Notes under the pieces: generated by a model
What the model was told of the DNA's origin: nothing
Databases searched by the model: none
The model's input: only the letters and a program-made list of their open reading frames with translations
DNA from: Oscillospiraceae bacterium
Lineage (GTDB): Bacteria; Bacillota; Clostridia; Oscillospirales; Ruminococcaceae
Length of the DNA: 38,709 bases
Direction: 5' to 3'
Assembly: GCA_009777835.1 (NCBI GenBank)
Contig: WRKZ01000012.1
Coordinates: forward strand, 1 to 38,709
Shown here: positions 1 to 7,432 of the stretch, piece after piece
Position numbering within the stretch: position 1 is the first letter of the stretch
How the letters are laid out: every line of letters starts with the position of its first letter
Position numbers and translations under genes: made by a program

Positions 1-88
1 CCGCTTGTTCGGTGGTAGGTAGGTAGGTAGGTAGGTAGGTAGGTAGGTAGGTAGGTAGGTTCTCTGTAAGCGTATCATATTTTCGCAT
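1..88 (-). CDS. Partial low-complexity LPTY-repeat small protein
   Basis: The reading frame runs off the left edge of the window. It starts at an ATG (88-86) with an AAGGAG ribosome binding site at 100-105 (11 nt spacing) and sits behind a consensus promoter at 140-168. The visible peptide begins MRKYDTLTEN and continues with three LPTY units and LPTT, encoded by a (TACC)n microsatellite. An alternative upstream ATG at 130 would be almost leaderless. I do not recognise a family. Promoter, SD and start line up, which favours a real transcript, but the repeat may simply be non-coding. Confidence 0.4.
   Translation of the reverse strand, partial: MRKYDTLTENLPTYLPTYLPTYLPTTEQA
14..60. repeat. 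(GGTA)n tetranucleotide array, about 12 units
   Basis: Forty-seven bases of uninterrupted GGTA repeat. The plus strand carries regularly spaced GG pairs, the pattern that allows a two-layer G-quadruplex. The array encodes the LPTY repeat on the other strand and is a candidate for slippage or an assembly break. Confidence 0.95.
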
Positions 89-139
89 AAAAGTCAATAC
101 TCCTTGGGATTTAGCGGGGTTCATTTTCATACGAAAATA

Positions 140-168
140 AGTATATCACATTTCGGCGGGAACGTCAA
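140..168 (-). promoter_or_regulatory. SigA-type promoter for the leftward LPTY ORF
   Basis: On the minus strand, -35 TTGACG is at 168-163 and -10 TATACT at 145-140, with exactly 17 nt between. The -35 box overlaps the TGA stop of the patatin fragment (165-167), as if the fragment had been joined to a foreign promoter region. Confidence 0.75.
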
Positions 169-764
169 GGAAAATTTTCGGGGAGTTCGCCCTTGTTAAG
201 TTGCTTTTTGCTCGGTACCGGGAAACCGGCAGAAGCGGCAATCATACGCGAGATAGGCAAATCGGGATTCTGCGTGTACCCTATGTGACTGTCGCCCATG
301 TAATCCCGACGAATACGGAAACTCCCGCCCGTCTCATAAGTGGTGCAATTGATTTCCCAATAAGGAGAATCGGGGAACACCGGCAAATCCTGCAGTGTGC
401 CTTTTATTCCCCATCTTTGTTCGAGCATTTCGGCAATGATTTCCACCCGCTTGTTCCAGTACTGCGGATAAAACGGCAACCGCCGCAACGCCGACTTCTG
501 TATATCACAGGCAAGCATTATTTCGCGGACTTTCCCCAACGTTTCTTCAAGGAAAACGTCGCCCTTCGGCCATTTGTTCCCGCAGGCGGCGAAAATCGCA
601 CCTATACAAAGGCTTGCCCCGGAAACAGAGGATATACTCGTGATTCGTTCGTACAAGCCCGATTCCGCCAGGTATTTCAACACGCCGAGATGATAGATTG
701 CCGCACGGGTTCCGCCCCCCGACAAGGCAAGCCCGATTCGGCACGTATTTACGTTCATACTCAT
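165..764 (-). pseudogene. Patatin-like phospholipase, N-terminal half only
   Basis: Start ATG at 764 overlaps the tgl stop as ATGA, so the two are translationally coupled. The 199-residue product has the patatin oxyanion motif SGGGTR (about 15-20) and the nucleophile elbow SVSGAS with Ser48, and runs on to the conserved AASAGFP segment near residue 180. It then turns into an unrelated tail and stops before the second catalytic motif (DGG). In the family the Ser-Asp dyad needs that Asp, so this fragment should be inactive alone. A matching C-terminal half, starting just before DGG, lies at 32191-32718 in the opposite orientation. A family expert would call this a serine lipid acyl hydrolase, broken after residue 185. 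Confidence 0.85.
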
Positions 765-1522
765 ACAAACAACCTTTCGCCCGGTATATGGCGGAATCCG
801 TTCTTGGCTTCGATTCCCTTCGTCAGAACAGCCGGCGGGAAATGCCGCCATACTGCAACCGCAGTCGGTGAATTCATCACATCGGCGAGTTTTCGAAAAT
901 CGGGGCGGCCGGCTTTGTTCATCAAGTATGCCGATTGTACGTCACCGCTTTTTCGGCGGGAGTTGAGCGATTTTATGATGTTTTCGGCGGTGTTCAGCCC
1001 GATTCCGTGTCCGTAGTACAGACCGTCTTCCAACACGATGACGTTTTCGCCCTGCCATTGCGGTAAATCGGGTGCATGGTCGGGATTTGCGAAGTACGCA
1101 CGGTCGCCGATTAACAGTCCTTCCGAACCTACATCTTCCATTCTGCCGACTTTTCGCAGTAGCGGGTCGCGAATATCCCAGTCCATTAAGTAAATCGTTG
1201 TGAAGGTTTTGTCGAAGAGTTCATCGCCGTAGACCTCAAGAATCGCCTTGTAATAGACGATTTCCATTGCTGTCGCACACTCGGTCGAGTATCTCCAACC
1301 GTTATCGAATATGTCGTTTACCGCCTCACTCGGTTTAACGTTTTGTTTCATGTTCCAGCCGCCGTTTCCGGCGCGATTCCAGTAGTCTTCGTTGCATCTT
1401 GTGTTGGCGAATACAGCGAATGACATTCCGCTTTGGTGCAGTGCGTTGGCGGCATTGCAGATTTCCTCTCTCAGATTCTGCTCGAATTCGTAATACAGAT
1501 TTTCAAGATTTTCGTTGTTCAT
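761..1522 (-). CDS. tgl: Protein-glutamine gamma-glutamyltransferase (Tgl-type transglutaminase)
   Basis: The product is about 253 residues and resembles Bacillus subtilis Tgl, which crosslinks spore coat proteins through epsilon-(gamma-glutamyl)lysine bonds. The catalytic Cys is in ECATAM (Cys82), the Glu in PQWQGENVI (Glu159) and the His in GHGIG (His172). The 13-residue Glu-His spacing equals that of the Bacillus enzyme. The N-terminus is about 34 residues shorter and the C-terminus somewhat longer than Bacillus Tgl. I chose ATG 1522 because GGAG lies 8 nt upstream; a GTG at 1540 is the alternative. It is followed by the coupled patatin fragment. Together with SpoIIID and CwlD in this window it supports a sporulating lineage; a coat role here is inference. 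Confidence 0.88.
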   Translation of the reverse strand: MNNENLENLYYEFEQNLREEICNAANALHQSGMSFAVFANTRCNEDYWNRAGNGGWNMKQNVKPSEAVNDIFDNGWRYSTECATAMEIVYYKAILEVYGDELFDKTFTTIYLMDWDIRDPLLRKVGRMEDVGSEGLLIGDRAYFANPDHAPDLPQWQGENVIVLEDGLYYGHGIGLNTAENIIKSLNSRRKSGDVQSAYLMNKAGRPDFRKLADVMNSPTAVAVWRHFPPAVLTKGIEAKNGFRHIPGERLFV

Positions 1523-1594
1523 ATGTAGTCTCCGTTTCACTCGTTTTTGTTACATCATATGAACAGACATGATTTCGGGTGACTGAAACTCCCG

Positions 1595-1636
1595 GGACGT
1601 GATTTTGTCACGTCCATAGTCGTTTTCAACGACTAT
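1595..1636. other. Two tandem perfect hairpins between tgl and nifS
   Basis: GGACGTGA at 1595-1602 pairs perfectly with TCACGTCC at 1608-1615. Immediately after, ATAGTCGTT (1616-1624) pairs with AACGACTAT (1628-1636). They lie between divergent genes, with neither followed by a clear T-run, so they may be operator-like dyads or transcript structures rather than terminators. Confidence 0.7.
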
Positions 1637-1650
1637 AATCAAAAAATCGC

Positions 1651-1680
1651 TTGACAAAACGGAAATCTTTGTGATATACT
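1651..1680 (+). promoter_or_regulatory. SigA promoter of the nifS-iscU operon
   Basis: TTGACA at 1651-1656 and TATACT at 1675-1680 are separated by 18 nt. They are preceded by an A-tract plus CGC, and TGTGA stands directly before the -10. The resulting leader is about 30 nt. Confidence 0.85.
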
Positions 1681-1717
1681 ATTACTAATCCGCACGGAAA
1701 GGCACGGTCAAAAGAAA

Positions 1718-2902
1718 ATGGAAAAATCAAGCAAAGCAGTCTACCTCGATAACGCAGCCACCACCCGAATCAGCGATACGGTTTTCGAGGGAGTTTTACC
1801 ATATTTGAAAGAACGATACGGGAATCCTTCTTCGGTATATTCACTGGGGCAGGAAAGTGCGCGTGCAATCGAGAAATCGCGCGAACGACTTGCCTCCGCC
1901 TTGAACTGCACCCCCGGCGAAATCTACTTTACGGGCGGCGGAAGCGAGAGCAATAACTGGGCGATTCGTTCCTGCGGGGCTTCTCACATCATCACAAGTG
2001 AATTTGAACATCATGCTGTTCTGCACGTCTGCGAAAATCTCGAAAAACACACAGGAGTCAAAACGACATATTTGCCGGTCTATGCCAACGGAATCATCAA
2101 AATTGAGGATTTAGAAAAAGCGTTACACGAAAATCCCTCCACAGGGCTTGTGACGATTATGTTCGCTAACAATGAAATCGGTACGATTCAGCCGATTGCC
2201 GAAATCGGTAGGTTAATCTCCGATTGGAACAAGAAAAACAGGAAATGTCGATTCCACACAGATGCCGTTCAGGCGGTGGGGAATGTTCCGATTGACGTAC
2301 AGGCAATGAATATCGATATGCTGTCGCTTTCGGGGCATAAATTCCACGGAATGAAAGGGGCGGGCGCATTGTACGTTCGAAAAGGCGTAAAGCTTCCGCC
2401 GTTCATATTAGGCGGGGCGCAGGAACGCGGCAGTCGCGCAGGTACCGAAAACGTTGCGGGAATAGTTGCATTGGGAATCGCCGTTGAAGAAGCGGTCGGC
2501 AATCTCGAAGAGAAAAATGCCCTACTCCTCAAAAAGCGGGAACGGATTTATAACGAAGTCATGAAAATTGAGCGTACACGCTTGAACGGCGACTTAGAAA
2601 AACGATTGTCCAACAACCTCAACTTTTCATTTGAAGGAATCGAGGGGGAAGCGTTGCTTCTAAACCTGGATTTAATGGGGATTGCCGCTTCGAGTGGTTC
2701 GGCGTGTACTTCCGGCTCACTCGACCCGTCTCACGTGCTTCTTGCGTTGGGTCTCCCTCATGAAATAGCGCACGGTTCGCTCAGAATCAGTATGTCGAGG
2801 TATACGACCGACGATGAAATCACTCATTTGCTTGAGGTTTTGCCCCCAATCGTTGCGAAATTACGTGCAATGTCACCCGTATGGGAGAATATTAATGTAT
2901 AA
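1718..2902 (+). CDS. nifS: Cysteine desulfurase (NifS/IscS family)
   Basis: A PLP-dependent class V aminotransferase of 394 residues that removes sulfur from cysteine and hands it to a scaffold for Fe-S cluster assembly. The PLP lysine is in SGHKFHG (Lys208) and the sulfur-accepting cysteine in the mobile loop [10 protein letters not shown] (Cys330), the IscS/NifS-type loop. The N-terminal YLDNAATT motif is intact. An iscU-type scaffold lies 0.6 kb downstream in the same operon, so sulfur transfer partners are co-transcribed. The stop overlaps the start of the next gene by 8 nt. Whether it serves general Fe-S assembly or tRNA thiolation (for instance the TtcA-type protein at 36.6 kb) cannot be told from sequence. 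Confidence 0.95.
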   Translation: MEKSSKAVYLDNAATTRISDTVFEGVLPYLKERYGNPSSVYSLGQESARAIEKSRERLASALNCTPGEIYFTGGGSESNNWAIRSCGASHIITSEFEHHAVLHVCENLEKHTGVKTTYLPVYANGIIKIEDLEKALHENPSTGLVTIMFANNEIGTIQPIAEIGRLISDWNKKNRKCRFHTDAVQAVGNVPIDVQAMNIDMLSLSGHKFHGMKGAGALYVRKGVKLPPFILGGAQERGSRAGTENVAGIVALGIAVEEAVGNLEEKNALLLKKRERIYNEVMKIERTRLNGDLEKRLSNNLNFSFEGIEGEALLLNLDLMGIAASSGSACTSGSLDPSHVLLALGLPHEIAHGSLRISMSRYTTDDEITHLLEVLPPIVAKLRAMSPVWENINV

Positions 2903-3470
2903 TAACTACGACGGTAAGATGCTGAAACGTAAGGAATTGAAAAAACTCACCGATTCCCGACCCGAGCCTGATAAAAGCAGTGAAATAACGCTCACTCAGA
3001 CGCAGTATGAGGAGATGGTCGGGATTCTGCAAAAGCAAAAGAAGTGGTTACCGGGAATGATGATTGGACCCATAATCCTTTTTTTTATGATATGGATGAT
3101 ATGGGGTTTGAATGTAGTATTACATGAAAAACACTCACCTTATTCTGTTATTGTTTTTGCGATAGTTACGATTATCTGTATAGGGATTGTTGTTCCGAAG
3201 ATTGTTTTTGATTTGCGCAAGACGCATAAAAGGTGCGAGCGACTCCTGGAAAGCCTTGAAAGGGGAAGATATCGTGCATATGCTTTAGATATCACGCGCA
3301 AGGCTTTTTATTTCGGCGGAGAAGAGAGTGACTGTTTCTACATTGAATGTGGTGACTTTAGAATACTCACGGAAGAAACCCGGTTGTACAACAAAGCAAA
3401 GTCACGGCTCATTGCCGTTTTTGCTCAAGACAATGAAAATCAGACGGAAATTTTTTTATCAGGAGAATGA
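2895..3470 (+). CDS. Small two-helix membrane protein of unknown function
   Basis: I do not recognise this 191-residue protein. ATG 2895 has GGGAG 7 nt upstream and overlaps the nifS stop. The N-terminal 60 residues are charged and cytoplasmic-looking. Two hydrophobic segments follow (about residues 59-78 and 88-107), then a charged C-terminal domain of about 80 residues. It sits between nifS and iscU in a tight operon, which hints at a link to Fe-S assembly or only at hitch-hiking. The stop TGA overlaps an ATG (ATGA) that opens a 15-residue micro-ORF leading into iscU. Confidence 0.75.
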   Translation: MYNNYDGKMLKRKELKKLTDSRPEPDKSSEITLTQTQYEEMVGILQKQKKWLPGMMIGPIILFFMIWMIWGLNVVLHEKHSPYSVIVFAIVTIICIGIVVPKIVFDLRKTHKRCERLLESLERGRYRAYALDITRKAFYFGGEESDCFYIECGDFRILTEETRLYNKAKSRLIAVFAQDNENQTEIFLSGE

Positions 3471-3514
3471 AGGTTCTCAATGGGGTTTTGCGCCTCGGAA
3501 AGGAATGGTCATAA
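3467..3514 (+). other. Micro-ORF ending Trp-Ser-stop, 3 nt before iscU
   Basis: Reads [15 protein letters not shown] then TAA. The ATG overlaps the stop of the membrane-protein gene as ATGA, and the stop lies 3 nt before the iscU ATG. The same C-terminal pattern (K-x-W-S-stop, DNA TGGTCATAAT) recurs before the PL11 gene and, as GGWS, before aspS. Coding status is uncertain; it may instead be a conserved ribosome-binding leader. Confidence 0.4.
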
Positions 3515-3517
3515 TAT

Positions 3518-3964
3518 ATGATATATACAGAAAAAGTTATGGAACACTTCGCAAATCCACAGAACGTCGGTGAGTTACCCGATGCTAACGGTATCGGTGA
3601 AGTCGGTAATGCCAAATGCGGCGATATCATGAAAATCTACCTGAAAATCGAGGACGGGGTCATAGTTGACGTACGGTTCAAGACTTTTGGGTGCGGTGCG
3701 GCGATTGCCACATCTTCGGTATCGACAGAATTAATCAAAGGTAAGCGAATCGAAGACGCGCTCAGTCTCTCGAACAAGACGGTAGTGGATGCTCTGGGCG
3801 GATTGCCTTCGGCAAAGCTCCACTGTTCGGTGTTAGCCGAACAGGCGGTTAAAGCTGCGGTGGCTGATTATTACAAACGTCAGGGAATCGACCCGGAACT
3901 GTTTGTCGGTAAATGCGACGACAGCGAACATCATTGTTGCGGCGAAGGCGAAAATTGCGGTTAA
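3518..3964 (+). CDS. iscU: Fe-S cluster scaffold protein (IscU/NifU N-terminal type)
   Basis: The 148-residue protein carries the three cluster-binding cysteines of the scaffold family: Cys34 in AKCGD with the adjacent Asp36, Cys59 in FGCGAA, and Cys103 in LHCSVLAE. It would assemble [2Fe-2S] or [4Fe-4S] clusters from sulfur supplied by NifS. It ends in a short His/Cys-rich tail (HHCCGEGENCG) that adds further potential ligands beyond the core fold; this tail is unusual relative to enterobacterial IscU, though similar Cys-rich ends occur in clostridial NifU-like proteins as far as I recall. The upstream GGAAAGG is the likely SD. A second, nearly identical leader is found before the next gene. 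Confidence 0.93.
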   Translation: MIYTEKVMEHFANPQNVGELPDANGIGEVGNAKCGDIMKIYLKIEDGVIVDVRFKTFGCGAAIATSSVSTELIKGKRIEDALSLSNKTVVDALGGLPSAKLHCSVLAEQAVKAAVADYYKRQGIDPELFVGKCDDSEHHCCGEGENCG

Positions 3965-4007
3965 AAACAGAGGCTACTTTGTGTCTCGGAAAGATATGGT
4001 CATAATC

Positions 4008-6542
4008 ATGATTATTAAGGGTGTTAAGTCGAGATTTATTGCGCTATCGGTTGTGTTCGCTGTTATAGTGGGGAGTTTTTCGCTGTTTGTATTGCCTATG
4101 TCGGGGGCAGATGGTGTTCCTGTTGTGGAATTCCTCAACAGGGGAATCGTTGCGGTCAGGGCGCGAACCGGAATCTTCGTGAGTTGGCGGCACTTAGCGA
4201 GTGACCCCGATGATGCTGTATATCGGCTTTATCGTGACGGTACGCTGATTCATACAACCTCCGATACGGGGGCGACCTGTTTTAATGACACCTCCGGAAC
4301 AATAACATCGGTTTATCGGGTTGATGCCGTTTCGGGAAACACCGTCTATCACAGTGAAGACAAGGTAATCCGTGCGAACACCTTCCTCAATAATCAAACC
4401 GGGGGCGGGTATTTTGATATTCCGATTTCAAAGCCGAGTAACTCCCACCATGCTAACGACTTAACCGTCGGGGATGTTGACGGAGACGGTGAATATGAAA
4501 TCTTCATTAAATGGGAGCCCGATAACGCGAAAGATAACTCACAATCGGGAACCACCGACAATGTGTTCATCGATTGCATTAAATTGGACGGAACCCTTCT
4601 CTGGCGAATTGATTTAGGGCGGAATATCCGTGCGGGGGCGCACTATACGCAGATGTTGGTTGCCGATTATGACCTGTCGGGAAGCGCGAAGTTAATCGTC
4701 AAGACCGCCGACGGCACCCGCGACGGATTGGGTAACGTCATCGGTAATGCCAATGCCGACCATCGCAATTCGAGCGGGTACATACTTTCCGGACCGGAAT
4801 ATCTGACATTGTTCGACGGAAAAACCGGTGCGAATCTGCACACCATTGATTATAAGCCGGGTCGAGGAAATGTCAACGCCTGGGGTGACAATTACGGTAA
4901 CAGGGTGGATAGATTTTTAGGCGCGGTCGCCTATTTAGATGGGGTTAAGCCGAGTGCGGTACTCATTCGCGGGTACTATACCCGAATGACGGCGACCGCT
5001 TACGATGTTGTCAATGACAGATTAGTGGAGAAGTGGGCATTCGACTCCGGAAATAATTCAAGTGCGCAGGGGTACGGTCAAGGAAATCACAACTGTATGC
5101 CCGCCGCTCTCGGAAACGATTCACGCCAATCGATTGTTTTGGGTTCATGTGCAATCGGCCCTGACGGGACTATGCTGTGGGACGCACGGCAGGGTCACGG
5201 GGACGCATTACACGTGGGGAATTTCATTCCCGAACGTCCGGGGGTGGAAGTGTTCATGTGTCACGAGAATTCGCCGTTTGGGGTTTCGCTGAAAAGTAAT
5301 ACAGGGGAGGTTCTGTGGCGCAGTAACGGAAGCAGTGATACCGGTCGCGGGGCTGCCGGAAACATTTTCGCCGGAAATAACGGTGCGGAATTCTGGGGTT
5401 CGCAACCTGACGGAGTGCTTAACACTTCGGGACAGCGGATTTCCGGTATGCCGAAGCCTACCATTAATCACCTCATCTGGTGGAATGGTGAGCTTGAGCG
5501 GCAATTCGCGGACGGAACAGGCGGGAATGACTCCAACCTCAAAATAGAGCGGATTAACGCCGCCGGAACAGGCATCGACCGTGTATTCACAACTGTAGGC
5601 GACCTCACCATAAACGGTACAAAGAAGAATCCCGGGCTAACCGCCGACTTGTTCGGTGACTGGCGGGAAGAAATCGTGTTGAGAACCGCTGATTCGTCGG
5701 CTTTGCGGGTGTATTCCACCGTCACGCCGACTTCTTATCGGATTACTACGCTTATGCACGACCCGCAATACCGAAATCAGGTTGCGGGGCAGAATGTTTG
5801 TTATAATCAGCCGCCACATCCGAGCTTTTTTCTGGGAATGGGACACCCGCTCCCTAAACAGCCCAATGTTGTGGTGAGGGGACAAGGAGGCGATTCCCCG
5901 ATAACCACCACTGCGACTGAAACTACGACTTCGGCAACTTCGACTGCTACGACTACTGCGACTACTGCGACTACTGCGACTTCGACTACTGCGACTACCG
6001 CGACTTCGGCAACTACGACTACGGCAACTTCGACGGCTACGACTACGGCAACTTCGACTGCTACGACTACGACGGCTTCGACTGCTACGACTACGACGGC
6101 TTCGACTGCTACGACTACGACGGCTTCGACTGCTACGACTACCGCGACTTCGGCAACTACGACTACGGCGACTTCGACTGCCACGACTACGGCGACTTCG
6201 ACTGCCACGACTACGGCGACTTCGACTGCCACGACTACGGCAACTTCGACTGCTGAGACTACGGAAACTACGGATGCCGAAACCTCTTCGCACGGTATTC
6301 AACCATTACTCGGGGATACCGACGGAAACGGTCGTGTTACGATTGCAGACGCGCTTGAGCTTCTCAAGCATCTTGCTGGAATGAGTTCGTTGGTTTCGCA
6401 GGATAATCCCGAATTATGGGTGAATTCCTTGATTACCCCGGCAAGCCAAGCGGCGAACAAACCCGCAATCGCCGATGTACTTGAGATTCTGAAATATCTT
6501 GCACGAATGTCGAGTTTAGTGAGCGGCGAACGACCTACGTAA
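4008..6542 (+). CDS. Secreted rhamnogalacturonan lyase (PL11) with Thr-rich linker and dockerin
   Basis: The 844-residue exoenzyme cleaves the rhamnogalacturonan I backbone of pectin. Order: signal peptide (MIIKGVKSRF then a hydrophobic run ending near SGADG), a YesW-like PL11 catalytic domain (about 30-625) with many Asp-rich DVDGDG/DYDLSG loops expected to bind Ca2+, a Thr/Ala/Ser linker (about 630-760), and a C-terminal dockerin (about 765-844). The first dockerin loop DTDGNGRVTIAD is canonical. The second (SQAANKPAIAD) has lost most Ca2+ ligands although its helix VLEILKYLARM is kept. ATG 4008 is chosen because it starts directly at the signal peptide; in-frame ATG 3996 is possible. The dockerin implies attachment to a cohesin-bearing scaffoldin elsewhere in the genome. 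Confidence 0.92.
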   Translation: MIIKGVKSRFIALSVVFAVIVGSFSLFVLPMSGADGVPVVEFLNRGIVAVRARTGIFVSWRHLASDPDDAVYRLYRDGTLIHTTSDTGATCFNDTSGTITSVYRVDAVSGNTVYHSEDKVIRANTFLNNQTGGGYFDIPISKPSNSHHANDLTVGDVDGDGEYEIFIKWEPDNAKDNSQSGTTDNVFIDCIKLDGTLLWRIDLGRNIRAGAHYTQMLVADYDLSGSAKLIVKTADGTRDGLGNVIGNANADHRNSSGYILSGPEYLTLFDGKTGANLHTIDYKPGRGNVNAWGDNYGNRVDRFLGAVAYLDGVKPSAVLIRGYYTRMTATAYDVVNDRLVEKWAFDSGNNSSAQGYGQGNHNCMPAALGNDSRQSIVLGSCAIGPDGTMLWDARQGHGDALHVGNFIPERPGVEVFMCHENSPFGVSLKSNTGEVLWRSNGSSDTGRGAAGNIFAGNNGAEFWGSQPDGVLNTSGQRISGMPKPTINHLIWWNGELERQFADGTGGNDSNLKIERINAAGTGIDRVFTTVGDLTINGTKKNPGLTADLFGDWREEIVLRTADSSALRVYSTVTPTSYRITTLMHDPQYRNQVAGQNVCYNQPPHPSFFLGMGHPLPKQPNVVVRGQGGDSPITTTATETTTSATSTATTTATTATTATSTTATTATSATTTTATSTATTTATSTATTTTASTATTTTASTATTTTASTATTTATSATTTTATSTATTTATSTATTTATSTATTTATSTAETTETTDAETSSHGIQPLLGDTDGNGRVTIADALELLKHLAGMSSLVSQDNPELWVNSLITPASQAANKPAIADVLEILKYLARMSSLVSGERPT
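5905..6260 (+). repeat. ACN-rich linker repeat in the PL11 gene
   Basis: Degenerate trinucleotide array encoding Thr, Ala and Ser. Part of it (around 6055-6135) is organised as near-perfect 24-bp units containing TTCGACTGCTACGACT, encoding STATTTTA. Such arrays change length by slippage, and the open antisense frames over it are artefacts of the repeat. Confidence 0.9.
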
Positions 6543-6592
6543 GGGACTCCTGTAAATTTTAAAAAATTTCAGAAAAATTTTAGAAAAAACAC

Positions 6593-6621
6593 TTGACAAA
6601 TCGAAAAAAAAAGTGTATACT
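6593..6621 (+). promoter_or_regulatory. Promoter of tRNA-Phe
   Basis: TTGACA at 6593-6598, 17 nt spacer, TATACT at 6616-6621, preceded by an A-tract. Confidence 0.88.
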
Positions 6622-6643
6622 GCTAAAGTCGTGGTTTTCATGC

Positions 6644-6716
6644 GCCCCTGTAGCTCAGTCGGTAGAGCAGTAGACTGAAAATCTACGTGTCGTTGGTTCG
6701 ATTCCGACCGGGGGCA
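6644..6716 (+). tRNA. tRNA-Phe (GAA)
   Basis: Full cloverleaf: acceptor GCCCCTG pairs with CGGGGGC, D-arm AGCTCAGTCGGTAGAGC, anticodon arm GTAGA-CTGAAAA-TCTAC with anticodon GAA, T-loop GGTTCGATTCC. Discriminator A; CCA is not encoded. Confidence 0.96.
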
Positions 6717-6726
6717 GCAAATAGCA

Positions 6727-6767
6727 GAAAAAACAGGATTTAGTTATCAACTGAATCCTGTTTTTTG
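6727..6767. terminator. Bidirectional intrinsic terminator
   Basis: A 14-bp stem (AACAGGATTTAGTT with AACTGAATCCTGTT, one G-T pair) is flanked by an A-run on the left and T6 on the right. It can end both the tRNA-Phe unit (rightward) and the long comF operon (leftward). Confidence 0.9.
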
Positions 6768-6774
6768 AGATTTT

Positions 6775-7428
6775 CTAAATAACCGTTGCAATTACCCCTG
6801 CATAGACTTTTGTTGCCCCCGCCGAAATCAATACTCCTGCCGCAGAATCCAACGTTGCACCGGTGGTACGGACATCGTCAATCAATAGAATGTTTCCGCT
6901 GACAGATGAATCGGTAACATGAAACGCGTCTTTCAGATTCTCACGCCGTTCCGCCGCTGACAGCGACTTCTGGATTTCGGTACGGCGGCTCTTCATGAGC
7001 AGTTTCGGCGCGAAAGCAAGTCCCGAAATCGCCGACATCTCAGCGGCTATCAACTTCGGCGGATTGTATCCTCTGTTCCTCATTCGCGGTGCGTCTGTGG
7101 GAATACAAGTTATAATTCCGATTTCGTCCGGAAGGTAAGCAAGTGACTCACAAAGCAACTTCGCCGCCGCCGAAACAGCATAACCATCTCCCCCTTCTTT
7201 GATTGCGTAAACAAAGGGGGAGGTTTTTTTGTTATATTCGAATAAGGACAGGGTTGCAGTGACATTTCGGAGTGGTTCGAGCTTTTCCGGCGGCAGTGCG
7301 ATTTCAGTTCCTTCTATACAGCTGCTACAGTAGTACGCATCATAAGCAATGACTTCATCGCAGAACGGGCATTTATTGGGATAAATCACATCGAGGAAAA
7401 AGCGTTTCGCTTTGTATAGAGTAGTCAT
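6775..7428 (-). CDS. comF: ComF family amidophosphoribosyltransferase-like protein
   Basis: The 217-residue protein has the ComF layout: an N-terminal Cys4 zinc site (CPFC and CSSC, about residues 20-37) and a type I phosphoribosyltransferase fold with the PRPP-binding loop ILLIDDVRTTGATL (about 183-196). The conserved RGYNPPKLIA segment precedes it. In naturally competent bacteria ComF is needed for uptake of transforming DNA. It is the last gene of the operon and starts 4 nt after aspS, so it depends on the upstream promoter near 13.97 kb unless there is an internal one. No other competence gene is in view. Confidence 0.9.
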   Translation of the reverse strand: MTTLYKAKRFFLDVIYPNKCPFCDEVIAYDAYYCSSCIEGTEIALPPEKLEPLRNVTATLSLFEYNKKTSPFVYAIKEGGDGYAVSAAAKLLCESLAYLPDEIGIITCIPTDAPRMRNRGYNPPKLIAAEMSAISGLAFAPKLLMKSRRTEIQKSLSAAERRENLKDAFHVTDSSVSGNILLIDDVRTTGATLDSAAGVLISAGATKVYAGVIATVI

Positions 7429-7432
7429 GGCT

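Noticed and set aside
201-1016. 271-codon rightward frame over patatin N-half and tgl
   Set aside because: It lies antisense to two recognisable coding sequences, has no SD and resembles no known protein.
5905-6260. Possible CRISPR array in the regular repeats of the PL11 gene
   Set aside because: Units are in-frame coding triplets without distinct spacers; no cas genes and no spaced repeats of 25-40 bp elsewhere in the window.
5637-6302. Open Ser/Arg-rich and Val/Ala-rich frames antisense to the PL11 linker
   Set aside because: They follow mechanically from the trinucleotide repeat of the Thr/Ala/Ser linker; no start signals, and the sense frame is an obvious gene.
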